64,000 nt of DNA from Hyphomicrobiales bacterium (GCA_021775475.1 JAJFHS010000049.1:86451-150450), one strand, 5' to 3'; shown: positions 14,304-23,020, counted from the first letter of the stretch. Made by a program: numbers and translations. Notes: generated by a model from the letters alone, not told the origin.

Positions 14304-15323
14304 TTAGACTGTATCTGTCTGAATGAGAGAGTTCAAATGATTTTCATAAACGGCAAGAGCTTCAGTCATTTCCGTCAAATACGAATACCTATTGTATATT
14401 CCAGCAACACCTGAAAACGTACCAGAGATATGATTGAGCATCTTTTCTACAACATGAATAGGGGTGCCTAAACGAGCGTGTGTAGAAGCAAATGTGCGCC
14501 GTAGGTCGTGAAGTGTCCAACCAGTCACTCCAGAACTTTCGTCAAGTCGTGCTTTCGCTTTCGTCCAACCATTAAACGTAGGGGCTGGCAAATAAGGTAG
14601 TGCCATATCGACTGGAAATGTATGCAACAAACCATTCTTTGTATACTCAGCCGGGATAGTGGCAATGTTATCTGAAATAGAAATGTGTACCAGTTCGCCT
14701 TTGCGCTGCCCGGTTATGATAAGCAGTTTTACAATGGTAGAGAAACGATCCTCACTAAGACTGTTCCATATTGCTTTGAGTTCTTTTTCTGAAAGCACAC
14801 GATCTCTCTTATTGATTTTGCCCTGGTTTCGTAGGCCAGCAATCGGGTTCTGCTCTATGTAGCCATTATGAACACACCAATTAAGGAACACCTGAAAAGC
14901 AGTAGTCAGATGAGACAGCTCTCCGGGTGTAGAACGGAAAGCCTGTAGCGTTGTGAGTATGGTTTGCTTGTCCCAACTGTCGGGAAAGCGTTTGAGGAGG
15001 CGGGTGTAGTCTTTGACGGTGCGGGGCTTATTTTTCACCGAACAGTGGAAAAGGAAGGCTCTGAGAGCTTCAAGTGGCTCGATGGTGGCATTTTTAGGTG
15101 CTAAAGGTTGTAATATAGCTATCGCCTTTGTGCGGGCGTTTTTGAGGGAAAGGGCAGGGTATTTGCCTATCGTTGTAGATTTTCGGGTGCTCCCTTGTAA
15201 GACGATAAAAGAAACACCAGACTTGTAGACACGGACACCGAAGTTGGGTATAGCATCATCGAAATATCTCTTCTTCGAGCCATCCAATTGAAGATTGCGG
15301 AGAAATAAGTCTGTAAGTTTCAT
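14304..15323 (-). CDS. int: Tyrosine recombinase / integrase
   Basis: A 339-aa phage-type integrase. The N-terminal arm-binding domain (about 1-75, DUF4102-like: IPNFGVRVYKSGVSFIVLQG, then TIGKYPALSLKNAR) is followed by a SAM-like core-binding domain and a catalytic domain. Catalytic residues can be placed: R207 in TGQRKGEL, K229 in EYTKNGL, H272/R275 in LHDLRRTF, H298 in LNHISG and the nucleophile Y310 in GIYNRYSY. It reads away from the tRNA-Gln gene, whose 5' end is 121 bp upstream. Two GGGTCACAT repeats overlap its start, plausible arm-type sites. It most likely inserted this element beside tRNA-Gln. Confidence 0.9.
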   Translation of the reverse strand: MKLTDLFLRNLQLDGSKKRYFDDAIPNFGVRVYKSGVSFIVLQGSTRKSTTIGKYPALSLKNARTKAIAILQPLAPKNATIEPLEALRAFLFHCSVKNKPRTVKDYTRLLKRFPDSWDKQTILTTLQAFRSTPGELSHLTTAFQVFLNWCVHNGYIEQNPIAGLRNQGKINKRDRVLSEKELKAIWNSLSEDRFSTIVKLLIITGQRKGELVHISISDNIATIPAEYTKNGLLHTFPVDMALPYLPAPTFNGWTKAKARLDESSGVTGWTLHDLRRTFASTHARLGTPIHVVEKMLNHISGTFSGVAGIYNRYSYLTEMTEALAVYENHLNSLIQTDTV

Positions 15324-15324
15324 T

Positions 15325-15344
15325 GGGTCACATCCGGGTCACAT
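15325..15344. repeat. Direct repeats at integrase start (arm-site candidate)
   Basis: GGGTCACAT occurs at 15325-15333 and 15336-15344 (11-bp period), directly upstream of the integrase ATG. Direct repeats of this size next to int are typical of arm-type integrase sites or an autoregulatory operator. Confidence 0.4.
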
Positions 15345-15443
15345 AAAAAGATGGTCTGTCGTGAAATGGTATGAATAGATATGAGCATAGAGCATATAGT
15401 GACCTAAGTAAAATCAATAACTTACGTTCATTATGACACACTA

Positions 15444-15517
15444 TGGGGACTCGTCTAATGGTAGGACAGCGGACTCTGACTCCGTAAGTCCAGGTTCGAA
15501 TCCTGGGTCCCCAGCCA
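15444..15517 (+). tRNA. tRNA-Gln (anticodon CTG)
   Basis: A complete cloverleaf can be drawn: acceptor TGGGGAC with GTCCCCA, D arm GTCTAATGGTAGGAC, anticodon stem GCGGA/TCCGT with loop CTCTGAC (anticodon CTG at 15476-15478), T arm CCAGG-TTCGAAT-CCTGG, discriminator G and encoded CCA. It reads CAG codons. It marks the border between the AT-rich accessory region and chromosomal genes. Its 5' end, not the usual 3' end, faces the integrase. Confidence 0.95.
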
Positions 15518-15532
15518 ATAAAAACAATGGGT

Positions 15533-15709
15533 TAGCAGAATAATTTTTCAAGGTTTGCCAATTTTTGCCCCCCCTTGGTTCATTTTTACTTCAAAATTCT
15601 TCACCACAGCGGTCATGGTTATATCACCGCGCTCGCCAATGCTCAGCCCCATCGGTTTGGGCATGGCAGCCTGATCGTTCGCGTTATCAGCCGGTGGTTG
15701 TTTGTTCAT
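15533..15709 (-). CDS. 58-aa hypothetical protein next to tRNA-Gln
   Basis: A short frame translated directly: MNKQPPADNANDQAAMPKPM, then GLSIGERGDITMTAVVKNFE, then VKMNQGGQKLANLEKLFC. GAGG lies 4 nt before the ATG, supporting a real gene. It is Gln/Asn-rich at the N-terminus and otherwise unremarkable; I recognise no family. It ends 16 bp beyond the tRNA 3' end on the opposite strand. Confidence 0.5.
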
Positions 15710-15999
15710 AAAGCCTCAAACTGTTTGTAACCGCAACACAGCCAACACCCAATTACTGCGCAAAAGGAAAGCCGCAAGCACAGAACCTGACATTGGCTGG
15801 CCTGTTCCTGCATATAACACCGGCTCGGTATTTTGTTCTGAAATTCAGGAAAATCTTGCCATTTGCATCGCCAGAACATTCGCGAGTTCCCATTTAACAA
15901 ATAACGTGTACACTGGTCTCAACTAGAATTTTCAGGAGCCATACGCCGCTTCAGTTTTAACACGAGTTGTGTGAATTGGCGGATCTGGCAGGTTGGACC

Positions 16000-17292
16000 G
16001 TGAGTAAACCGATTGTTGCAAAAGGCGCTGGTAGCGTTGAAAAAGCGGTGCCGGACAGGCCGCTTCAGGTGGAGAGGCAAGGGTCATTTCCGAATAACGA
16101 CTGCAATTCGACCAACCCCGGTAACAATATTCCAGCGGATAAATCAGGTAAACCTAACGGCAAATCAGGAAAATCGCGCCGGCGACGACACCCTTCGAAG
16201 GCATCAGCCAGCCCGCGTGTCTATGCAGCCCTTGATCTCGGCACCAACAATTGCCGTCTGCTGGTTGCCAATCCCAATCGGCACACCGGTTTTCGGGTGA
16301 TTGATGCCTTTTCGCGCATCGTGCGTCTGGGCGAGGGAATGACGCACTCCGGCAAGTTAAGCGATGAGGCGGAAGTTCGCGCCATTGCCGCGCTCAAAAT
16401 ATGTACGGATAAAATGATCCAGCGCGGTGTTGAACGTTCGCGTTTGATCGCAACAGAAGCCTGCAGGATTGCCAAAAACGGTAAACAGTTTATAGACCGG
16501 GTAAAAAGTGAAACCGGATTGAATATTGAGATTATTGATCGAAAAACCGAGGCGCAATTGGCCGTTGCCGGGTGTGCCGCACTATTGTGCCCGCAAAGCC
16601 AGCGCGCATTGGTGTTCGATATTGGCGGTGGATCGTCCGAAATCATGTGGTTGGCGCACAAGGGCTGTGACTATGAAATTTTGAGCTGGACCTCCATCCC
16701 TGTCGGCGTGGTCACTTTGGCGGAAAAGTTTGGCGGCATTGAGATAAATCAGCGCGAATTTACCACCATGATTGAATATGTGGCACCTTATTTGCAAAAA
16801 TTTGAAGACGAGTTTCAGATTTCCTGCGAACTTAAACGCCATAACGCCCATATGCTCGGCACCTCAGGTACGGTGACAACCATCGCCGGTATTCACCTCG
16901 ATTTGCCGCGCTATGATCGTTCAAAGGTTGATGGTTGCTGGTTGTCAGGCGAAGACGTGGCCGCAGTAAACAAACGGCTTTTGGGCATGCCGTTTGAAGC
17001 GCGCAAGGAGTGTCCTTGTATTGGTGCCGACCGCGCTGATCTAGTGCTGGCTGGATGTGCTATCCTTGAAGCGGTTCGCCTGCAATGGCCGTGTGAGCGC
17101 GTAAGGGTGGCTGATCGCGGGCTGCGTGAAGGTATCCTCACAACCTTGATGTGTCAGGATGAAACTTTTGGCATGGATTGTTCGCACCCCAGCGACAATC
17201 CCCGTCGCGGACCCTTTCGCCGCCGCCGCAAGCGTTCGAACAGGTCGCAAAAATCAAATTCTCAATCTGAAAACACTCAAAACAGGTCATAA
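16000..17292 (+). CDS. ppx: Ppx/GppA-family exopolyphosphatase
   Basis: About 430 aa when started at the GTG with AGG 7 nt upstream; a TTG 11 codons earlier has no Shine-Dalgarno. A low-complexity basic linker (about 1-65, GKSGKSRRRRHPSKAS) precedes the actin-like phosphatase fold: YAALDLGTNNCRLLVA (phosphate-1 loop), then LVFDIGGGSSEIMW (phosphate-2 loop) and GTSGTVTTIAGIH. The family hydrolyses polyphosphate and/or the 5' phosphate of pppGpp in the cytoplasm. The C-terminus is an Arg/Ser-rich tail. Only the N-terminal Ppx-GppA domain is present, about as long as alphaproteobacterial relatives. rlmE follows after 5 bp, the usual alphaproteobacterial pair. Confidence 0.9.
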   Translation: MSKPIVAKGAGSVEKAVPDRPLQVERQGSFPNNDCNSTNPGNNIPADKSGKPNGKSGKSRRRRHPSKASASPRVYAALDLGTNNCRLLVANPNRHTGFRVIDAFSRIVRLGEGMTHSGKLSDEAEVRAIAALKICTDKMIQRGVERSRLIATEACRIAKNGKQFIDRVKSETGLNIEIIDRKTEAQLAVAGCAALLCPQSQRALVFDIGGGSSEIMWLAHKGCDYEILSWTSIPVGVVTLAEKFGGIEINQREFTTMIEYVAPYLQKFEDEFQISCELKRHNAHMLGTSGTVTTIAGIHLDLPRYDRSKVDGCWLSGEDVAAVNKRLLGMPFEARKECPCIGADRADLVLAGCAILEAVRLQWPCERVRVADRGLREGILTTLMCQDETFGMDCSHPSDNPRRGPFRRRRKRSNRSQKSNSQSENTQNRS

Positions 17293-17297
17293 GTTTC

Positions 17298-18005
17298 GTG
17301 AACAAAAAAAGACAAAGTGGCGGTGAAGACGGGCCGGGTCGCGGTGCCCGTGATCTCTCCGTCCGGGTAAAAACCGCCAAATACCGCAAGATTTCCTCAA
17401 CCAGATGGCTGCAACGCCAGCTTAACGATCCTTACGTGGTGGCGGCCAAAAGAGACGGCTATCGCTCGCGTGCGGCTTACAAGATCATTGAGATTGATGA
17501 CGCCCACCAATTGTTTAAACCGGGTGCGCGTGTGGTTGATCTCGGCGCGACACCAGGCGGCTGGAGCCAGGTTGCCGCCCAACGCATAGGCGCGCCCGCC
17601 AACGGCAAAATCGTCAGTATCGATATTAACGAGATGGAATCCATTGCCGGTGTGGATTTTATTCAGCTCGATTTTCTCGACGACAATGCCCCCGACATTA
17701 TCAAGCACGCCATCGGTGGAACAGTAGACGTGGTATTGTCCGATATGGCAGCCCCGGCCACCGGCCACAAGCGGACCGACCACATCAAAATTATGGCCCT
17801 GTGCGAGATCGCACTGGAATTGGCCTATGAGATGTTAACGCCGGGCGGGCATTTTTGTGCCAAGGTATTGCAGGGCGGCACGGAAAAGCAATTGCTGACA
17901 AAAATGAAGCAGCGCTTTGAAGTGGTCAAACATGTAAAACCCAAAGCCAGCCGCGCTGACTCGGCCGAAACCTACGTACTCGCCAAGGGTTTTCGCGGGG
18001 ATTGA
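17298..18005 (+). CDS. rlmE: 23S rRNA (U2552) 2'-O-methyltransferase
   Basis: A 235-aa RlmE/FtsJ enzyme with a GTG start 5 bp after the ppx stop, so they form an operon. SAM-binding motif VVDLGATPGGWSQVAA and the catalytic K-D-K-E set are visible: Lys in SRAAYKIIE, Asp in VVLSDMAAP, Lys in FCAKVLQGG and Glu in SAETYVLAKGF. It methylates the A-loop uridine of 23S rRNA during late 50S assembly. A basic N-terminal extension of about 35 residues is typical of alphaproteobacterial homologues. Nothing unusual. Confidence 0.95.
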   Translation: MNKKRQSGGEDGPGRGARDLSVRVKTAKYRKISSTRWLQRQLNDPYVVAAKRDGYRSRAAYKIIEIDDAHQLFKPGARVVDLGATPGGWSQVAAQRIGAPANGKIVSIDINEMESIAGVDFIQLDFLDDNAPDIIKHAIGGTVDVVLSDMAAPATGHKRTDHIKIMALCEIALELAYEMLTPGGHFCAKVLQGGTEKQLLTKMKQRFEVVKHVKPKASRADSAETYVLAKGFRGD

Positions 18006-18073
18006 AAAATGCGTGCTCCTGGTATCAACTTATTTTCAAAGGCTACCGTATAAGCAAGACAGAACCCAAGAGC

Positions 18074-18991
18074 ATGAATACATACCCGTTTGCACTCTAT
18101 GACGCGTTTTCTGATATTCCCTTTGGCGGCAGCCAGGCTGCGGTCATCTTTGATGCAGCCGCGATTGATGCGGATGTTCGTTTGCAGATCGCAAAAGAGT
18201 TTGCCTTGCCCGCCACCTGCTTCGTCAGCGCTTATAGCGAAAATTCAGTCTCGGCCCGTTTTCAGTCCACCAAGCGTGAATACCCCATGTGCGGTCATGG
18301 GACTATTTGTTTGATGACACATATGCTTGAGGCCGGGATATTTGACTGGAAGGGCAGCGATTGCATTAATGTCAGTCTTGATCTGCCAACCACGAAAACA
18401 TCTGTTGAAATTTACCGCCGCCGCGATGGCCGCCCTGTGGTGATGCTGGATATAAGTGTGCCGGAATTTCGTCAGGACAGGTTTGATAAGAATAAACTGG
18501 CAGATCTATTGGGGCTGAGTGAGGAAAGTTTTGACAACAACCTGCCTGTGGAAACAGCCCGTGGGGACTTTGTTCATTTGATTGTCGCCGTTAAAAACCT
18601 TTCGGCCATGCGCTCGATAGTGCCTGATTTTCCCGGGATTAAGGAATTTTGTGAAAACAACGGGTTTGAAACCATAGCGTGTTTTTGTCTGGGGGCGGAA
18701 TTGTCAGATCACCATATCCATGTGCGGGATTTTTGCCCGGCGGTGGGCGTACCTGAATCAGCCGCTGCTGGAACAACCAATGCCGCCCTGACCAGCTATT
18801 TAATTCGCCATGGGCTGGTAAAGGACAACGGACTGGAGAAGATTAATATCAAAGCCGAACAGGGCCTCGAGATCAAACGACCGAGCTCCATTCTCTCGGT
18901 TGTAGTCATGAAAGGCGGTGAAATTTCCCGATTGCAAATCGGTGGTGTTGCCACCAAAATTGTGGACGGTAACCTGGTCTTGCCTGCCTGA
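18074..18991 (+). CDS. PhzF-family protein, catalytic Glu replaced
   Basis: A 305-aa PhzF/DapF-fold protein begun at MNTYPFALYDAFSDIPFGGS; an upstream in-frame ATG adds 24 unlikely residues. Both half-barrel signatures are present: CGHGTICLMTHML in the first and GVPESAAAGTTNAALTSYL in the second. The position of the conserved catalytic Glu, normally in S-E-T/A-x-F after the first helix, reads LPATCFV, so Glu is replaced by Ala. The E-D-P-x-T-G-S motif is also altered. This may be a non-isomerase relative or use another acid. It stands 68 bp after rlmE and ends at a strong bidirectional terminator. Confidence 0.8.
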   Translation: MNTYPFALYDAFSDIPFGGSQAAVIFDAAAIDADVRLQIAKEFALPATCFVSAYSENSVSARFQSTKREYPMCGHGTICLMTHMLEAGIFDWKGSDCINVSLDLPTTKTSVEIYRRRDGRPVVMLDISVPEFRQDRFDKNKLADLLGLSEESFDNNLPVETARGDFVHLIVAVKNLSAMRSIVPDFPGIKEFCENNGFETIACFCLGAELSDHHIHVRDFCPAVGVPESAAAGTTNAALTSYLIRHGLVKDNGLEKINIKAEQGLEIKRPSSILSVVVMKGGEISRLQIGGVATKIVDGNLVLPA

Positions 18992-19029
18992 TTTTCCAGA
19001 AATTCGAAAACTGCAACCTGGTCGTAAAA

Positions 19030-19057
19030 AAAAGGGTCGCCTGTCAGCGACCCTTTT
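19030..19057. terminator. Bidirectional rho-independent terminator
   Basis: AAAAGGGTCGC and GCGACCCTTTT form a perfect 11-bp stem with a 6-nt loop, preceded by an A run; it serves the PhzF-like gene and the small minus-strand ORF at 19096. Confidence 0.85.
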
Positions 19058-19095
19058 CAGAGCTATGTAAGTCTCAGGACTCACCTAAGCCGGAG

Positions 19096-19176
19096 TTAGA
19101 GGAAAAGCGAAGATTGCTCCGTTAAACCCCAATTTTCTCCAAAGTCCTCAAGCCTCACAAAAATCTCAATAGACAT
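19096..19176 (-). CDS. 26-aa small protein with near-perfect Shine-Dalgarno
   Basis: The ATG at 19174-19176 is preceded by AAAGGGGGTGATCCG, a near-perfect anti-16S match at good spacing. The 26 codons start MSIEIFVRLEDFGENWGL and end SSLFL, followed 39 bp later by the bidirectional terminator. The frame extends upstream to 66 codons, but only this start has a ribosome site. No homologue is known to me; it could be a small regulatory protein. The gap to 19393 holds nothing else. Confidence 0.45.
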   Translation of the reverse strand: MSIEIFVRLEDFGENWGLTEQSSLFL

Positions 19177-19393
19177 CGGATCACCCCCTTTCGCTGGTTG
19201 AACATAGAGTGCACTATGGCGGTGTTCGCGCACATGGGCAAGTGTATTGCATTTTTCCTGATTTATCGCAGTCGTACTACACGATACAGAACTCATAAAT
19301 CGACAATGTCAGAACTCAAAGCCAGTGCCTCATTTGAGGTCTGGTTGCAAATTCTATTCCATCAGGTAAGCTGCTGGCTTTGGGAGCAAGAAT

Positions 19394-20032
19394 ATGTCCA
19401 TGAATGATGATTTGGCAGACGTTGAAAGTGAAATTATCCGTCGTCGCGGTGAGGATATACGATCATTGTTTGATGCTCAGATACAAGCTGCTAAGGCCCA
19501 TCTGACCATGGCTCAGGGTCTTTCAGTCGGCGATGCAGCTCCGCAATTTTCTCTTGAGGCAACGGGAGGGAAATTAATTACATTGCACGAAGCGTTGTGT
19601 CACGGCCCTGTAATCCTGACATTCTACCGTGGCAGCTGGTGCAATTTCTGCAATATGGCCCTGAAAGTCTGGCAAGGCTACTTGCCTGATATTTTGGCAA
19701 AGGGTGCCGCTCTTTACGCCATCTCCCCTGAAAAACCGGAGAAGGGCCTTGATTTTAAACAAGCTGCGGGATTGGATTATGAACTTCTGTGTGATGTCGA
19801 CAATACAGTTGGAGACGCTTATGGCCTTACCTATGAGCTGCCACAATTAGTGCAGGAGAAGCTGGCCGATTTTGGCACCAATGTCGGGGTGTGGAATGGT
19901 AACGGAAAATGGGAGGTATCGGTGACCGCTACTTTTGTAGTGGGACAAAATCGGCGTATTAAGATAGCAGATTGTGGCCCGGATTATAGACAAAGGTTAG
20001 ATCCGAAAATTGCAATATCAGCGCTGGTATAA
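19394..20032 (+). CDS. Peroxiredoxin-like AhpC/TSA-domain protein
   Basis: A 212-aa thioredoxin-fold protein; GGGAG lies 8 nt before the first ATG. After an N-terminal helical stretch the AhpC/TSA domain begins at LSVGDAAPQFSLEATGGKLI, with the peroxidatic region FYRGSWCNFCNMALKVWQ. The CxxC (C-N-F-C) occupies the place of the P-x(3)-T-x-x-C motif of classical peroxiredoxins, as in the peroxiredoxin-like subfamily that may reduce disulfides or organic peroxides. No signal peptide, so cytosolic. It stands alone between a terminator and the dienelactone hydrolase gene. Confidence 0.8.
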   Translation: MSMNDDLADVESEIIRRRGEDIRSLFDAQIQAAKAHLTMAQGLSVGDAAPQFSLEATGGKLITLHEALCHGPVILTFYRGSWCNFCNMALKVWQGYLPDILAKGAALYAISPEKPEKGLDFKQAAGLDYELLCDVDNTVGDAYGLTYELPQLVQEKLADFGTNVGVWNGNGKWEVSVTATFVVGQNRRIKIADCGPDYRQRLDPKIAISALV

Positions 20033-20120
20033 CCATGCAAACTGACTCGCATTGGTGTTGTATCATGTAATGTGATATCGACATTTGTGGCATGAGTCTA
20101 ACCATTGAAGGCCGCCGAAT

Positions 20121-20870
20121 ATGCAGGAATTTGAAGTCGAAATCACCACGGACGATGGCATCATGGATGCCTTTGTCTGCCACCCCGAAGAAGGCGGACC
20201 GTTCCCGGCAATCATCATGTATATGGACGCACCGGGCATTCGCGAAGAATTGCGTGATATGGTCCGACGCATTGCCACCGTGGGTTATTATGTCATTTTA
20301 CCCAACCTCTATTATCGCACCGGGCGCGAGGGGAATTACGGCTTTGATCTGGCCCGCATCAGAAGTGATGACGCGCACCTTCAAAACATGTTCAAGATCA
20401 TGAACGAAACCACCAACGAGCGCGTGGTTGCCGATACAAAGCCCATGTTGGATTTTATTGCAGGTGATGCCGCAGCAGCGCCGGGCAAGGTGGGGTGTGT
20501 CGGCTATTGCATGAGTGGGCGCATTGTCATGTCTGTGGCCGCAAGCTACCCGCAAAATTTCGCCGCCATAGCCTCTTATTACGGCGTTGGCATTATGACC
20601 GAAGAGGAAAATTCACCCCATCTTTCCGCCCATAAAATCACCGGTGAGGTCTATCTGGCGTTTGCCCAAACCGACGTCTACGTGCCGGAACCTTTGCTCA
20701 AGGCCATCCCCGCAGCGCTCGATAAAGCAGGAATTAATTACCGCATGGAAATCTACCCCGGCACCGACCACGGCTTTGCCTTCCCCCAACGCCCGGCCTA
20801 CAACAAAGCCGCCGGTGAACGCCACTGGGAGCGCATGTTTGCCTTGTTTGCAAGAAACCTGAAATCTTAA
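20121..20870 (+). CDS. Dienelactone hydrolase family protein
   Basis: A 249-aa alpha/beta hydrolase. The DLH nucleophile elbow G-Y-C-M-S-G (CVGYCMSGRIVM) carries Cys, Asp is expected in FAQTDVYVPE, and His in PGTDHGFAFPQRPAYN, which is the typical DLH C-terminal signature. These enzymes open lactones such as dienelactone or act as general carboxylesterases; the substrate here is unknown. It overlaps the convergent sulfatase gene by 4 bp at the stops, a compact tail-to-tail arrangement. Confidence 0.9.
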   Translation: MQEFEVEITTDDGIMDAFVCHPEEGGPFPAIIMYMDAPGIREELRDMVRRIATVGYYVILPNLYYRTGREGNYGFDLARIRSDDAHLQNMFKIMNETTNERVVADTKPMLDFIAGDAAAAPGKVGCVGYCMSGRIVMSVAASYPQNFAAIASYYGVGIMTEEENSPHLSAHKITGEVYLAFAQTDVYVPEPLLKAIPAALDKAGINYRMEIYPGTDHGFAFPQRPAYNKAAGERHWERMFALFARNLKS

Positions 20871-22354
20871 AACTGCCGCCCAAAGTCAGGTTCCCAATCC
20901 GACCCCCAGGCTTCTTTCCAGAACCATGGTTTGTCGGAGTTTGATTTGGTGGTGCCGCCGTGCCACAGGTCATAGCGTTCATCGCTGTGCTGGCTGAAAA
21001 AACTCTCTATGCGCTCGGACAATTCTGTAGCAATTTCAGAAAAATCGGCGTCATTAATGAGGTTTTTCTTCTCCATTGGATCATTTTCAAGATCATAAAG
21101 CTCGTCTTCCAGCGGGTGGGCGGCGTTGGTCCTGAAGCGTTTCATATAGAGCCATTTGGCGGTGCGGATGGTCCGGGTTTCTTCCTGCTCCATGAAAACC
21201 GCATCGCGCCACTTGGTGGGCTTGCCTTTGAGGTAAGGTGAAAAATTCTGTGAATCTGAATTGCCGTTGAGGTTTTGGGAAGCAATGCCGATATAATCCA
21301 GCAGCGTTGCAAACAGGTCCAGTTGACTGACCAGTTCATCGCATATCTGCGCCGGTTCAATGTGGGCGGGCCGCGAAGCAATCAGCGGTACATTAAAGGC
21401 AGCGCGGTGCATATTGGCAGGCCAGGTTGCCTGACCATGCCCCCAGAACCCATTGTGGCCAAGCGAATAGCCATGATCAGCTGTATAGATCACCAGGGTT
21501 TCTTCTCCAAGATCATTTCCTTCCAGAGCGCGCATGATGCGCCCGACACCATCATCGACCATCGACATCTGCGAGTAATAATTACGCATGGTTTCGAGAT
21601 CATTGGGCATGCGCAAATGTGCGGTATAATCAATGCCGCCGCCGCTTTCGCCCATGCGTTGCAAAAACCTGTCGATGACTTTTTTGTTGAGCCCTTCGCG
21701 CGGCACATTGAGCATCATGGTTTCTTCATAGAGATCGGCAAAGCGGTTATTGGAGGGGCCTTTTATTGCTGGCCAGTGGCCATAAGGCGCATTGTACGGC
21801 ACGAATAAAAAGAACGGCTCATCTCCATTGCGATCATAGCTTTGCAAAAACTCAACCGATTTGTCGGTGAAATAATCGACACTGTGGCCTTCGAAGACAT
21901 AGCGCTCGTCATTGTCGATAAAGGTGTTGTTGTTGAAATCGATAGTGTGGCCATGGGGAAAAGTTACCCAGTGATCAAAACCATTTTGCGGCTCAAACGG
22001 CACGCCCAAGTGATATTTTCCAATTAACGCAGTGAGATAGCCATGTTGTTTGAGAATGGTTGGAAAGCTTTTGTATTCACCAATGGCGTTCCATTTATCA
22101 GGCCAGCTCTCCATAATGCGATCATCAAGCCAAGTGTGAATGCCATGCTGGCTCGGCATCAACCCGGTCAACACTGACGCCCGGCACGGTGAACACATGG
22201 CGTTGACGCAAAAAGCGTTGTCAAAGCGCACGCCTGTGGCTGCCATCTGGTCAATGTGTGGCGTGTGAATTTCATCATTGCCATAACACCCCAGCAATTC
22301 AGCCGGTTGGTTATCACTCATGAACATGAGAATATTGGGACGTTTTGTCGACAT
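20867..22354 (-). CDS. Type I sulfatase
   Basis: A 495-aa arylsulfatase-superfamily enzyme. The metal-binding start PNILMFMSDNQPAELLGCYG, and the formylglycine motif C-x-P-x-R as NAMCSPCRASVLTG, indicate a Cys-type sulfatase activated by formylglycine-generating enzyme. The second metal site is in VIYTADHGYSLGHNGFWGHG. There is no signal peptide, so it is likely cytoplasmic. Substrate cannot be told; the cluster with a cysteine hydrolase and esterase suggests catabolism of a sulfated or esterified compound. No maturase gene is in the window. Confidence 0.9.
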   Translation of the reverse strand: MSTKRPNILMFMSDNQPAELLGCYGNDEIHTPHIDQMAATGVRFDNAFCVNAMCSPCRASVLTGLMPSQHGIHTWLDDRIMESWPDKWNAIGEYKSFPTILKQHGYLTALIGKYHLGVPFEPQNGFDHWVTFPHGHTIDFNNNTFIDNDERYVFEGHSVDYFTDKSVEFLQSYDRNGDEPFFLFVPYNAPYGHWPAIKGPSNNRFADLYEETMMLNVPREGLNKKVIDRFLQRMGESGGGIDYTAHLRMPNDLETMRNYYSQMSMVDDGVGRIMRALEGNDLGEETLVIYTADHGYSLGHNGFWGHGQATWPANMHRAAFNVPLIASRPAHIEPAQICDELVSQLDLFATLLDYIGIASQNLNGNSDSQNFSPYLKGKPTKWRDAVFMEQEETRTIRTAKWLYMKRFRTNAAHPLEDELYDLENDPMEKKNLINDADFSEIATELSERIESFFSQHSDERYDLWHGGTTKSNSDKPWFWKEAWGSDWEPDFGRQF

Positions 22355-22454
22355 GGTGTGAAAATAGCCTGATTGTAATTTCTTTGATAGTGTGGCTCAC
22401 CCTACCATCAAATGCCCGTCGATGCCGGAATTATATACAACGAGAGAGGCTGCA

Positions 22455-23018
22455 ATGGATCTGTCAAAAACCGCATTGCTTGTTATTGATGTGCAGATGG
22501 CTTTTGTCCATCGCGACGAGAAAAACGAACCGCGCAGCGCACCTGAAGCCGAGGGAAATATTGCCCGACTATTGAGTGTTTTTCGTCAAAACGCCATCAA
22601 TATCATCCATATACACCATCATTCCAGAGTTGAAGGGTCTCCCTTTACTGCCGGTCTTCCCGGCGCTGCTGTTCAGGAATTTGTGGCCCCCGCGGAAGGT
22701 GAGGCGGTCTATATCAAACACGTCAACAGCTCCTTCATCGATACCACGCTGGAAAAGGACTTGCGGAGCCACGGCATAGAACATCTGGTCCTGTGCGGGG
22801 CCACCGCCAATCACTGCGTTGAAACTACAACGCGCATGGCCGGTAATCTGGGCTTTGATACCTACTATGTCAGTGATGGTGTCTGGGCTTACGGCATGAT
22901 CGGGCCTGATGGCAAATCACACAACCCCGAGGACGTGCATTCCATGACGCTGAGCAATATGCAGGGTGAATTTGCCACTGTGGTTACAACACAGGAAATT
23001 CTTGCACAGATGCGCTGA
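22455..23018 (+). CDS. Isochorismatase-family cysteine hydrolase
   Basis: A 187-aa protein begun at MDLSKTALLVIDVQMAFVHR, with GAGAGG 5 nt upstream; earlier in-frame ATGs are unlikely. The Asp-Lys-Cys triad is visible: D in LLVIDVQ, K in YIKHVNSSFI and C in CGATANHCVETTTRM, with the cis-peptide G-A-T/V before it. Family members hydrolyse amides or vinyl ethers (nicotinamide, ureido-compounds, isochorismate). It is divergent from the sulfatase and converges with the esterase gene 2 bp away. Confidence 0.85.
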   Translation: MDLSKTALLVIDVQMAFVHRDEKNEPRSAPEAEGNIARLLSVFRQNAINIIHIHHHSRVEGSPFTAGLPGAAVQEFVAPAEGEAVYIKHVNSSFIDTTLEKDLRSHGIEHLVLCGATANHCVETTTRMAGNLGFDTYYVSDGVWAYGMIGPDGKSHNPEDVHSMTLSNMQGEFATVVTTQEILAQMR

Positions 23019-23020
23019 TC

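Noticed and set aside
19096..19296. 66-aa version of the small minus-strand frame
   Set aside because: Only the internal ATG has a ribosome site; the upstream 40 residues look non-coding.
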